A stretch of 44,251 bases of DNA from Ruminococcus sp. Its GTDB lineage: Bacteria; Bacillota; Clostridia; Oscillospirales; Ruminococcaceae. Positions within the stretch are counted from its first letter, which is position 1, and each line of letters opens with the position of its first letter. This document shows, one piece after another, positions 25,823 to 33,268 of the stretch. Below the pieces are notes generated by a model, which was not told the origin of the DNA, ran no database searches, and saw nothing but the letters and a program-made list of their open reading frames with translations. The stretch is taken from the NCBI GenBank assembly GCA_015066715.1, contig SVNU01000006.1:1-44251 (forward strand), read 5' to 3'. Both the position numbers and the translations under genes were made by a program.

Positions 25823-26494
25823 ATGTCTGAAATACTGATAATCGAAGATGATACATATATAAATAACCTTATTTTCAAGGCGCTGACTAAAGAGGGTTAC
25901 AGCTGCCGGCAGGCTTTTTCAGGTACTGAGGGATTGCTTTACGCCAAAAGCGAGGAGTTTTCCCTTGTAGTTCTTGACCTTATGCTGCCCGGAATAAACG
26001 GAGAGCAGCTTCTCCCGAAGCTTAAAAATGAGCTTGACATTCCTGTTATTGTTCTTTCAGCAAAGGACAGCCTCGACAGTAAGATTGACCTGCTCAATGC
26101 AGGTGCCGAAGATTATATGACAAAGCCTTTTGAGATAGAGGAGCTTATTGCAAGAATCGGAGTACAGCTCAGACGCAGTCTGGGAGCTAAAAATACAAAA
26201 CAGCTAAGTCATAAAAAACTTGTTTTAAATCTTGAGGAGATGTCCGCTGAAATTAACGGCAATATAATTTCGTTTACAAAGCATGAATACAAAATTCTCG
26301 AACTTCTTATAGGAAACCCCAATCGTGTTTTTACAAAGCAGGACATATACGATTACGCATGGGAGGATATTTACATCGGTGAGGATAAGACTGTAAATAT
26401 GCATATAAGCAATATCCGTAAAAAGCTTAAAGCGGTTACTGATGAGGAGTATATTGAAACTGTCTGGGGAATAGGCTTTAAACTTTCTAAATAA
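25823..26494 (+). CDS. OmpR-family response regulator
   Basis: The 223-residue protein has a receiver domain with acidic pocket EDD near residue 8, phospho-acceptor aspartate in LVVLDLMLPG near residue 51, and the conserved lysine in MTKPFEIEEL near residue 100. A winged-helix DNA-binding domain follows (residues about 127-222, FTKHEYKILELLIGNPNRVFTKQ ... TVNMHISNIRKKL split, VWGIGFKL). It is the first gene of a unit with an ABC transporter and a sensor kinase. Start is preceded by GGAGG. Likely targets are the three 11-base direct repeats in front of the transporter genes. Confidence 0.95.
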   Translation: MSEILIIEDDTYINNLIFKALTKEGYSCRQAFSGTEGLLYAKSEEFSLVVLDLMLPGINGEQLLPKLKNELDIPVIVLSAKDSLDSKIDLLNAGAEDYMTKPFEIEELIARIGVQLRRSLGAKNTKQLSHKKLVLNLEEMSAEINGNIISFTKHEYKILELLIGNPNRVFTKQDIYDYAWEDIYIGEDKTVNMHISNIRKKLKAVTDEEYIETVWGIGFKLSK

Positions 26495-26504
26495 ATTCAA
26501 AAAA

Positions 26505-26533
26505 TTCTTTAAACTTTCTTTACCTTTTCTTTG
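26505..26533 (+). promoter_or_regulatory. Candidate response-regulator binding site (three direct repeats)
   Basis: TTCTTTA at 26505-26511, TTCTTTA at 26516-26522 and TTCTTTG at 26527-26533 are spaced exactly 11 bases apart, one helical turn. OmpR-type regulators bind such head-to-tail sites as dimers. They lie about 62-90 bases before the ABC ATPase start, with a weak TAAAAT-like -10 downstream. Confidence 0.5.
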
Positions 26534-26594
26534 CGATTTTTTGAATAGTAAACTGTAAAATGTAATTGTAAGGAAAACAGAAAGGAAATAAATT

Positions 26595-27509
26595 ATGGAT
26601 TACATATTAACCACAAACTCACTTACCAAAACCTTTGGCAATCACAAGGCTGTAAATCAAATCAGCATTAATATCCGTCAGGGAGAAATCTATGGGCTTA
26701 TCGGAAGAAACGGTGCAGGTAAAACAACGCTTCTTAAAATGATAAGCGGTCTTTCAACACCTACAGAAGGAGAATTCAGCCTTTTCGGACATACAGGCAG
26801 AGAACGCCTGCAGGTAATGAACCGTATAGGTGCTCTCGTTGAAAATCCAGGGATTTATCCTAATCTTTCGGCTGCTGAAAATCTCAAGCTGAAATGTATC
26901 GCTACAGGTGTACGTAACAAAAAGGTTGTTCCGAAGATACTTGAAACTGTCGGTCTTGCAGATACAGGTAAAAAACCTGCCGGTAAATTTTCTCTTGGCA
27001 TGAAACAGAGACTCGGTATTGCTCTTGCACTTATCGGCGAACCTGACCTTGTTATTCTTGATGAGCCTATTAACGGACTCGACCCGCAGGGTATTGCCGA
27101 GGTGAGAGAAACAATCGAAAAGCTTAATAAGGAGCATGGAATTACCTTTATAATCTCAAGCCATATTCTTGAGGAACTTTCAAAAATCGCCACAAAATAC
27201 GGCATTATTCATAACGGTACTCTGGTTAAGGAGCTTACAAGAGAGGAACTCATGCTCGAATGCAGTGAACGTATAGAGCTGAAAACCGATAATAATTCAA
27301 AGGCTTGTACTGTTCTTGAAAGTATGGGTATTCATGAATACAAGGCTGTGGATAAAGACACAATTCAGATTTTTGAACGTCTGGGCGACACGGGCGACAT
27401 AACAATGAAGCTTGCGGAAAACAAGATTAAAACTATTGCAATCTACGTAAAGAACGAAGCACTTGAAGACTACTATTTCAACTTGACAGGAGGAAACAAA
27501 AATGCTTAA
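26595..27509 (+). CDS. ABC transporter ATP-binding protein (BcrA/lantibiotic-immunity type)
   Basis: The 304-residue ATPase has the Walker A loop GRNGAGKTTLLKM near residue 38, Q-loop region, signature FSLGMKQRLGIALAL near residue 135, and Walker B LVILDEPINGLDP. A roughly 85-residue C-terminal extension follows the core, as in BcrA-type and antibiotic-resistance exporters. It pairs with the permease whose start overlaps its end by 8 bases. With the regulator upstream and the kinase downstream, the unit resembles Firmicute modules that sense and export peptide antibiotics or bacitracin-like agents. The actual substrate cannot be read from sequence. Confidence 0.95.
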   Translation: MDYILTTNSLTKTFGNHKAVNQISINIRQGEIYGLIGRNGAGKTTLLKMISGLSTPTEGEFSLFGHTGRERLQVMNRIGALVENPGIYPNLSAAENLKLKCIATGVRNKKVVPKILETVGLADTGKKPAGKFSLGMKQRLGIALALIGEPDLVILDEPINGLDPQGIAEVRETIEKLNKEHGITFIISSHILEELSKIATKYGIIHNGTLVKELTREELMLECSERIELKTDNNSKACTVLESMGIHEYKAVDKDTIQIFERLGDTGDITMKLAENKIKTIAIYVKNEALEDYYFNLTGGNKNA

Positions 27510-28377
27510 TTTAATAAAAATGGATTTATACAGACTTGTACGTTCAAAATCCTTCTGGGTAATGATTATAGTAACGGCTATGGTTGCATTTATAAGTGCT
27601 TTCGCAACAAATTATTCTTTTGAAGCGATTGACAGTTTGACAGAGTCAGAAGCTATGTCAAGTATGGGTTTCGATACAGATTCAGATAATGCGATGAGTA
27701 TTGGTTTAACTGATGAGTTTAATGAAATGGATATTTTGTTTGGCGGTGAAAAGGTTTATTATACCGAAGTTTTTAATTACGACTTTTCGGCTCTTACTAT
27801 TCTTTTGTTCTGTGCAATTTTCCCTCCGATTTTTGTAAATGCAGAGCAAAAATATGGTTTTGTCAAAAATATTGCAGGACAGATGCCGAACCGTGGAATG
27901 CTTGTTCTTTCAAAGCTTTGTGCAGTAGCTGTTCAGGTGATTATAGTATTTGTGACATATATGATTGCTTCATCTATATCATGCAGTATTCTGTTTGGAG
28001 ACAGACTTGTATTTGACTTTTCAGCAGAGTTTATAAAAGTATTTGCACTTCATTTCCTTCTGCACTATGCCTTTGCAGTCCTTGTAACAGCAGTGACAAT
28101 TCTTCTGAGAGGTTCAGCTCTTAGTATGACATTCGGCATCATTATTTCAGCAGGCGTTACTACATTTATTTACAGCTTTATAGATATTGTTTTACACAAG
28201 ATAGGCTTCAGTGAGGACTTCAGCATCGGAAACTTTGCGCTGGAATCATGTATCGGCGATGTGTCAACACAGCTTTCGGGCGGCGACCTTGCAAGAGTAG
28301 TAACAGTTGGTGCGGTCTTTTTAATAGCGTCAATTGCAGTATCAGTGGTTACTATGTGCAGGCGTGATGTAAAATAA
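27502..28377 (+). CDS. ABC transporter permease
   Basis: The 291-residue membrane protein has about six membrane helices: one near the N-terminus (residues 17-36), then an outer loop of about 70 residues with many acidic residues, then five more. This is the ABC-2 type layout that goes with BcrA-like ATPases. AGGAGG lies before the start, inside the end of the ATPase gene. The outer loop (residues about 40-90) may take part in ligand recognition, but that is inference. The histidine kinase gene starts 9 bases downstream. Confidence 0.9.
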   Translation: MLNLIKMDLYRLVRSKSFWVMIIVTAMVAFISAFATNYSFEAIDSLTESEAMSSMGFDTDSDNAMSIGLTDEFNEMDILFGGEKVYYTEVFNYDFSALTILLFCAIFPPIFVNAEQKYGFVKNIAGQMPNRGMLVLSKLCAVAVQVIIVFVTYMIASSISCSILFGDRLVFDFSAEFIKVFALHFLLHYAFAVLVTAVTILLRGSALSMTFGIIISAGVTTFIYSFIDIVLHKIGFSEDFSIGNFALESCIGDVSTQLSGGDLARVVTVGAVFLIASIAVSVVTMCRRDVK

Positions 28378-28386
28378 GGAGTTTTT

Positions 28387-29280
28387 ATGTGGATATGGGC
28401 AATTTCAGCCACAGCTTTATGCGTGGCAATCAGTGGAATATTCATAGCCTACAGGCGACAGGTTAAAAAGACCTGCCGCCATCTGGCATTTATGAAGGAG
28501 AATAAAACAAATATGCGTTTAAGGGTGGAGCTTCCCTTTTCTGAACTTAATGAGCTTTCAGACAATATAAACGAATTGCTTGACTCATCGGATAATATAC
28601 GCATGACAGCAGAACGTAACGAGCGGAATTTAAAGGACGCAATAACAAACATTTCCCATGACATACGTACTCCGCTGACTTCGCTGGATGGTTTTTTTCA
28701 TCTTCTGAAAAACTCCGATTCGGAGGAGGAACGTGTTCAGTGTACGGAAATTATTCAGAATCGTATAGACAATCTCAAGTATATGCTTGAAGAGCTTTTT
28801 ACATATACAAAGCTTCAGAACGAGGACTATAAAATTCAGCTTGAGTCTATTGATTTCAACCAGTGTGTATGCTCTGCAATTGTCGGTTTCTACAACGAGT
28901 TTCAGGAAAAAGGCATTGAAGTACACACCGACTTTACCGAAGATGAAATTATTGTAAACGGTAATGCTGAAGCAGTACAGCGTATTATCGGTAATCTGCT
29001 GAAAAACGTTCTTGACCATGGAAGCAGAGAGGTTGAAATGACGCTGAAAACCAATAGTGACAAGGTTATTTTCACCTGTTCAAACAAGGTTGACAATCCT
29101 GACAGCATTGATATTTCTCAGGTGTTTTCCCGCTTCTACAAGTCCGACCCAGCCCGTACCCATTCTTCAACGGGACTCGGACTTGCTATAGCCAAAGGAC
29201 TTGCAAAGCGTATGAATGGCGATATGAATGCTACAGTACAGGATGGATGGTTTACGATTGAAATGCGGTTTGGAAAATGA
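28387..29280 (+). CDS. Sensor histidine kinase, small-sensor type
   Basis: The 297-residue kinase has a single N-terminal membrane helix (about residues 2-22) and almost no outer domain. A coiled linker comes next, then the phospho-acceptor H-box NISHDIRTPLTSLDGF, N-box RIIGNLLKNVLDHG, F-box FSRFYKSD and G2-box SSTGLGLAIAKGLA. The G1-box is weakly conserved (CSNKVDNPDS in place of the usual DNGxG). With no outer sensor, it probably takes its signal from the transporter beside it, as in other kinase/ABC pairs. AAGGAG overlaps the permease stop codon. Confidence 0.93.
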   Translation: MWIWAISATALCVAISGIFIAYRRQVKKTCRHLAFMKENKTNMRLRVELPFSELNELSDNINELLDSSDNIRMTAERNERNLKDAITNISHDIRTPLTSLDGFFHLLKNSDSEEERVQCTEIIQNRIDNLKYMLEELFTYTKLQNEDYKIQLESIDFNQCVCSAIVGFYNEFQEKGIEVHTDFTEDEIIVNGNAEAVQRIIGNLLKNVLDHGSREVEMTLKTNSDKVIFTCSNKVDNPDSIDISQVFSRFYKSDPARTHSSTGLGLAIAKGLAKRMNGDMNATVQDGWFTIEMRFGK

Positions 29281-29292
29281 TATTTTCTGAAG

Positions 29293-29321
29293 TTGACATA
29301 AATATGTTATTATAGTATAAT
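29293..29321 (+). promoter_or_regulatory. Consensus promoter of the rRNA methyltransferase gene
   Basis: TTGACA (29293-29298) and TATAAT (29316-29321) are 17 bases apart, a perfect match. Transcription would begin near 29328, giving a leader of about 90 bases. Confidence 0.8.
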
Positions 29322-29331
29322 TTAATTAAGG

Positions 29332-29401
29332 AAGCTGTACCAATAGAATTTGTACTATAGGTACAGCTTATTATATAAACAGGAAAGGAGATATGTCATA
29401 A
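29332..29401 (+). promoter_or_regulatory. Leader with hairpin and two-codon reading frame
   Basis: AAGCTGTACC (29332-29341) pairs with GGTACAGCTT (29360-29369). Next, GGAAAGGAG is followed at the ideal distance by ATG TCA TAA (29393-29401), a two-codon frame in the same phase as the gene that starts at 29417. No ribosome site stands directly before 29417. Either the gene depends on re-initiation, or the TAA has interrupted an original longer N-terminus. Confidence 0.55.
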
Positions 29402-29416
29402 GACATAATTAATTAT

Positions 29417-30565
29417 ATGAGAGAGAACAGTTGCAGACTTTTCAAACGCTGTGGCGGATGTCAACTGAAAGAAGAATACAATCAGCAGTTAAAGTGGAAA
29501 CAGTCAAAGGTTGAGAGATTTTTATCAAAATTTGGCAAATGCAGTAAAATTATCTCAATGGAAAACCCGTATAACTACAGAAATAAGGTACAACACGGCT
29601 TTTATACAAACCCTAAGCGCCAGATTATATCGGGAATTTATCAGTCGGGAAGCGGAAAAATAGTTGCCTGTGAAAACTGCTTTCTTGAGGATTTGCAGGC
29701 TGATAAAATCATAGCTACAATAAAAAAGATTATGCAGTCACTTAAAGTTTTTCCGTACAATCCAAATACGGGCAAAGGCTTTGTCAGACACGTTATGGTA
29801 AGAAAGGGTTTTCACAGCGGTGAGTATCTTGTATGTATTGTAACTACCAGAAGTGAATTTCCTTCAAGAAAAAAGTTTGTTTCACAGCTTCTGAAAGCTC
29901 ATCCATGTGTTACAACAGTAGTTCAGAATGTATGCGATAATCCTATGCCTCTCACTATGGGAGAGCAGGAGTTTATCATGCATGGCAAGGGCTATATTGA
30001 GGATAAGCTTTGCGGCAAGACCTTTAAAATTTCAGCAAAATCATTTTATCAGGTTAACCCTGTGCAGACGGAAATTCTGTATCGTACAGCAATGGAATTT
30101 GCACAGCTTTCAAAAGACGATACCGTTCTTGACTGCTACTGTGGAACGGGTACTATCGGCATTATTGCCTCCGATTACTGCAAGGAAGTAATGGGCGTTG
30201 AGCTTAACAGTACCGCTGTTGCAGACGCTCAAAAAAATGCTCTTGAAAATAAATGTGATAACATTACATTCATGAATGAAGATTCGGGAAGCTTTATGCA
30301 GAAAATGGCTCGTTCAGGCAAAAAGGTAAATGTTGTTTTTACCGACCCTCCGAGAATCGGAAGCGATAAGAAATTTCTCGAAAGCCTTGCAGCTCTTGCT
30401 CCGGAAAGGGTTGTGTATATTTCATGCAATATTGAAACACTCAGGCGTGACCTTGTTCAGCTTTCAAAAATGGGTTATTCCGTTAAGAAAATTCAGCCGG
30501 TGGATATGTTCCCGCATACAAGGCACATTGAGTGCGTGGTATTGATGTCAAGGGATAAGACGTAA
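29417..30565 (+). CDS. rlmD: 23S rRNA (uracil-C5)-methyltransferase, RlmD/TrmA family
   Basis: The 382-residue enzyme transfers a methyl group from S-adenosylmethionine to C5 of a uracil in RNA, in this subfamily usually 23S rRNA. It has the iron-sulfur cysteines (CRLFKRCGGCQ and a later CENC), the SAM site VLDCYCGTGTIGIIA near residue 240, the FTDPPR motif and the nucleophilic cysteine in VVYISCNIETLRRDL. The N-terminal TRAM RNA-binding domain of longer members is missing, as in several Firmicute versions. The exact target base is not certain. The start at 29417 has no good ribosome site, see the leader entry. Confidence 0.92.
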   Translation: MRENSCRLFKRCGGCQLKEEYNQQLKWKQSKVERFLSKFGKCSKIISMENPYNYRNKVQHGFYTNPKRQIISGIYQSGSGKIVACENCFLEDLQADKIIATIKKIMQSLKVFPYNPNTGKGFVRHVMVRKGFHSGEYLVCIVTTRSEFPSRKKFVSQLLKAHPCVTTVVQNVCDNPMPLTMGEQEFIMHGKGYIEDKLCGKTFKISAKSFYQVNPVQTEILYRTAMEFAQLSKDDTVLDCYCGTGTIGIIASDYCKEVMGVELNSTAVADAQKNALENKCDNITFMNEDSGSFMQKMARSGKKVNVVFTDPPRIGSDKKFLESLAALAPERVVYISCNIETLRRDLVQLSKMGYSVKKIQPVDMFPHTRHIECVVLMSRDKT

Positions 30566-30686
30566 AATCCCAGTTCTACGTACTTTTTCAGAAATCACGG
30601 AGAAATGAGCTTTTGACAACAAATACACGCATACGCATATTTGTGTGGGGATTGGATGTCATATCCAAATCGAATGAAAGGCACTA

Positions 30687-30727
30687 AAAAAGCATTCCTT
30701 GGGAATATTTCTCAAGGAATGCTTTTT
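30687..30727. terminator. Bidirectional terminator between rlmD and darG
   Basis: AAAAAGCATTCCTTG pairs with CAAGGAATGCTTTTT. The stem has A and T runs on both sides and so works for both convergent transcripts. The stop codon of the leftward gene (30728-30726) overlaps the stem edge. Confidence 0.85.
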
Positions 30728-31208
30728 AATTATTAACGATTTGATAGCCACAGAATGTTTCTTGAATAAAACCAGCTGTTTCCAATTCTTTTATTGCAGA
30801 TTTGATAGCTGTTTCTGAAAAACGTTTTGCTTTATCTTCTGACCACTGCTTGAAACCAGTTATAATTTCCTCAGTAGTGGCACAACTAAGTTGCTGGATA
30901 ATGAACAATGCAGTACCTGCACCTTCGACTTCTTCTCCTTTTGAAAAATGATTAGTAAACGATGCAGCTCTTTCGATAAAAGGCGAATAGAACTCTATCT
31001 TTTGAATTGTACTATCGCTTATCAATTTCTTCATTAGGATTTCGTAGGCTTCGTTTGTACTTCTTACTTTATGGTAACGCTCAAACTCCTTAATTTTTTT
31101 AGAGATGACTTCAATGTCGTGATCATAAGGACCGTACTTCTCTTTTATAAAGCGGAAATATTGGTACCTGATAAAACAGTCATGAAGTATGCAGTTTTTT
31201 GCAAACAC
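30726..31208 (-). CDS. darG: DarG C-terminal domain (fragment 2 of a frameshifted antitoxin)
   Basis: The 160-residue frame carries the helical C-terminal domain of DarG-type antitoxins, recognised by FIRYQYFRFIKEKYGPYDHDIE. In full DarG this follows an LQKLxYFLQ-like segment; here that segment ends the macro-domain frame instead (CLQKTAYFM). In DarG this domain binds the toxin directly, while the macro domain removes the ADP-ribose. The ATG of this frame lies inside the upstream gene and has no ribosome site, so separate translation is doubtful. The break can be explained by loss of one base near 31170, or by a change in the A6 run just before it. Confidence 0.75.
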   Translation of the reverse strand: MFAKNCILHDCFIRYQYFRFIKEKYGPYDHDIEVISKKIKEFERYHKVRSTNEAYEILMKKLISDSTIQKIEFYSPFIERAASFTNHFSKGEEVEGAGTALFIIQQLSCATTEEIITGFKQWSEDKAKRFSETAIKSAIKELETAGFIQETFCGYQIVNN

Positions 31209-31759
31209 ACTTTATTGAAGTGTTCTATATCAGGCAGAAGGTGGAATTTGATTTGCATCAGCAATAATGCAGATAATGAAAGCTGTGGTTCCGCTACTGG
31301 TATTGCTTGATAGTCTCTAGAAGGCTCATATACATAAATAGAAACCTCGTCGCCAAAGCAACTTAATTTTTCCACTATCTTCTGCTTAACCTCGCTCCAA
31401 ATTAGTCCACCATTTCCACTTCCTAATGGTGGAATCGCAATAGAAGGAATATTCTTTTCCTTGATTAATGCTACTAAAGCATCTAATCCGGAAGTGATAT
31501 ATTCCATTTTTGATTTTTCACGCCATCTATCCTTGGTTGGAAAATTGACAATAAGCTTTGAGTCTTCTGAAAAACTGTGTAGTATTCCAGGTCTTAATTG
31601 ATGTGATTTGCATTTCTTCACGTATTCAGCATTCATTTTGGGATATCGCATTTTAAACTGGTATGCAATTCCTTTTCCCATGTATCCTTCGCAGTTGACT
31701 GTGTTTACAAGAGCGAAAGCATCAGATTCAAGCAGATTACCAACTACAAAGTAAATCAT
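31145..31759 (-). CDS. darG: DarG macro domain (fragment 1 of a frameshifted antitoxin)
   Basis: The 204-residue frame encodes a macro domain: MIYFVVGNLLESDAFALVNTVNCEGYMGKGIAYQF with the ADP-ribose-binding VNTVN and GKGIA elements, and AIPPLGSGNGGLIW in the second binding loop. DarG macro domains remove the ADP-ribose that DarT attaches to thymidines in DNA. After about residue 185 the frame enters the C-terminal domain (HFNKVCLQKTAYFM) and then ends in an unrelated tail (TVLSGTNISAL). The catalytic part is complete, so reversal of toxin damage may still work. It starts 23 bases after darT with AAAGGAGG before the ATG. Confidence 0.88.
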   Translation of the reverse strand: MIYFVVGNLLESDAFALVNTVNCEGYMGKGIAYQFKMRYPKMNAEYVKKCKSHQLRPGILHSFSEDSKLIVNFPTKDRWREKSKMEYITSGLDALVALIKEKNIPSIAIPPLGSGNGGLIWSEVKQKIVEKLSCFGDEVSIYVYEPSRDYQAIPVAEPQLSLSALLLMQIKFHLLPDIEHFNKVCLQKTAYFMTVLSGTNISAL

Positions 31760-31782
31760 GGTTCCTCCTTTCTGCTAAACAA

Positions 31783-32397
31783 TCAAAACATTATCATTCT
31801 TTGTTGAGTACCAAAGAAAGTTTCTCCAATATAGACTTTGATGTGACGGATGTTCTTTTCACGAAGCATCCTTTCTACGACTTCTTTGTCGGCTGGGCTT
31901 TTAACATAAATAATGCATATGTTTCCTATGTCAACTTTATCTCTAATCAAGCATTCTGCCATTCGTATTTGGCTATTATACCCAACTTCGCCTTGTGTTA
32001 ATTCCATCGTATCCCAATCAATTTGATTAAATCCATCAGAATACTGAAAAGCTTGCGGTTTCATATTGCTTAATGGATGTGCCGTCAGTATCAAAGCACC
32101 ACAACGTTCAGCCACATTCCTATACATACATAAAAAAACGAAAGCATCATTAGGGTGATCGTATCTTATTCTATAATCAAATGTCGTTCGAGGGTGAAAG
32201 TGAAATGGAACATAATTATCCCATCCTTCAACTACTCTTCCCTCAATAATTTGTGGGTCAGCTACATCTCTAAATGGCAAGTTTTGAGATGTGAGCATGG
32301 CACGGGATAATAAACCTGTTTCAAGGATGGATTGAAGATTTTTAAGTTCTGTTTGATGATAAAGAAGATGACCATCTTTGATACTTGTGGGACTCAT
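31783..32397 (-). CDS. darT: DarT-type DNA ADP-ribosyltransferase toxin
   Basis: The 204-residue protein belongs to the DarT (DUF4433) family, which uses NAD+ to ADP-ribosylate thymidine in single-stranded DNA, blocking replication. Visible family elements are YHQTELKNLQSILETGLLSR with the NAD-site His/Thr, the conserved arginine near LPFRDVADP, VPFHFHPRTTF, and the catalytic glutamate in IRMAECLIRD. GGAAAGGA lies 9 bases before the ATG at 32397, so I prefer it to two in-frame ATGs slightly upstream. Such modules act in plasmid or island maintenance and in phage defence. The toxin frame is intact although its antitoxin is split. Confidence 0.92.
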   Translation of the reverse strand: MSPTSIKDGHLLYHQTELKNLQSILETGLLSRAMLTSQNLPFRDVADPQIIEGRVVEGWDNYVPFHFHPRTTFDYRIRYDHPNDAFVFLCMYRNVAERCGALILTAHPLSNMKPQAFQYSDGFNQIDWDTMELTQGEVGYNSQIRMAECLIRDKVDIGNICIIYVKSPADKEVVERMLREKNIRHIKVYIGETFFGTQQRMIMF

Positions 32398-32470
32398 AAC
32401 TACATTCCTTTCCATCGGCAAGATATTCTACATATACATTATATCATATCTCACCTCTCTTTTCAAGACC

Positions 32471-32690
32471 CTATTCGATTTTTTCACTTCTCCACCACAA
32501 CATCCCCCCGACTTCAACCGAAACACCAGATAATCCCCGAACACCGTCACCCTCTCCACCAAATGTTTCACCAGCATCTCATCAAACTCCGTGATGCCAT
32601 GTGACAGGGAATGGTTAAACGCTCGAGCTTCCGGATTCGTTTTTATAGCTCTTTAAGGCCTCATTTTCATAACGATGGTTTCACGGATAA
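32471..32690 (-). pseudogene. C-terminal relic of a large serine recombinase
   Basis: The minus-strand frame ending in TAG at 32473-32471 reads ITEFDEMLVKHLVERVTVFG then DYLVFRLKSGG. This is the standard C-terminal end of large serine recombinases of conjugative elements (ITEFDExLVxxLVExVTVY, KSG). Farther upstream, NPEARAFNHSL and, in another frame, ENEALKSYKNES continue the match, so at least one frameshift is present and the catalytic N-terminus is gone. The stretch is richer in G+C than its neighbours. It suggests that darTG arrived on a mobile element. From 32691 to the promoter at 32833 I see nothing definite. Confidence 0.7.
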
Positions 32691-32832
32691 TCAGGCTGAA
32701 ATCAATTTTGTATGAACTTTTTTACGCATTTTTTGTCTACTTTATTGACATTGATCCAATATCCATCTCTGACAAATTGTTAAACAAGTCCCGCAAAAGT
32801 CAGATTTATTTTTAAATATTTTTATAGCTTAC

Positions 32833-32861
32833 TTGACTTTTGATAATTAATATTGTAAAAT
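32833..32861 (+). promoter_or_regulatory. Promoter of the STAS-GH3-MATE operon
   Basis: TTGACT (32833-32838) and TAAAAT (32856-32861) are 17 bases apart, giving a leader of about 75 bases. No hairpin or known riboswitch is seen in it. Confidence 0.65.
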
Positions 32862-32944
32862 ATTTTTAAGCAGTAATTGCATTTTTAATATTACAAATAA
32901 TGCTGTTTAAATAATTTATTTGTATTAATAAAGGAGGTTTTATT

Positions 32945-33241
32945 ATGAATATTGAAAAAAATATGAATGGAACAAAGCTTACACTTATACCTGTGGGAAG
33001 ACTTGACACTACAACTTCTCCTCAGTTTGAAGCTGAAATCGGTGACCCTCTTAATGGGATAAGTGAACTTATCATTGATATGAAAAAACTTGAATACATA
33101 TCATCTGCCGGACTTCGTGTTATACTTAAGGCACAGAAGAAAATGAATATACAAGGATCAATGAAGATTATCAATGTATGTGACAGTATACGTGAAGTTT
33201 TTGATGTAACAGGGTTTAATGAAATAATTACAATTGAGTAA
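32945..33241 (+). CDS. STAS-domain anti-sigma-factor antagonist (SpoIIAA/RsbV-like)
   Basis: The 98-residue protein is a single STAS domain. The phospho-acceptor loop EYISSAGLRVILKAQK aligns with SpoIIAA so that Ser54 is the predicted phosphorylated residue; GRLDTTTSPQFE near the N-terminus is also typical. Such proteins bind a SpoIIAB/RsbW-type kinase when unphosphorylated and are released after phosphorylation. No sigma factor or separate anti-sigma kinase is encoded nearby, but the third gene of this operon carries exactly such a kinase domain. The gene has a perfect AAAGGAGG site and lies 27 bases before the GH3 gene. Confidence 0.93.
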   Translation: MNIEKNMNGTKLTLIPVGRLDTTTSPQFEAEIGDPLNGISELIIDMKKLEYISSAGLRVILKAQKKMNIQGSMKIINVCDSIREVFDVTGFNEIITIE

Positions 33242-33268
33242 AAAATTTATATATTTTAAGGAGATATT

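Noticed and set aside
31165-31185. Programmed -1 frameshift in darG at the A AAA AAC heptamer.
   Set aside because: The heptamer is not in the proper phase of the upstream frame and no downstream pseudoknot is apparent; a simple indel is the easier explanation. It is kept only as a remark in the DarG finding.
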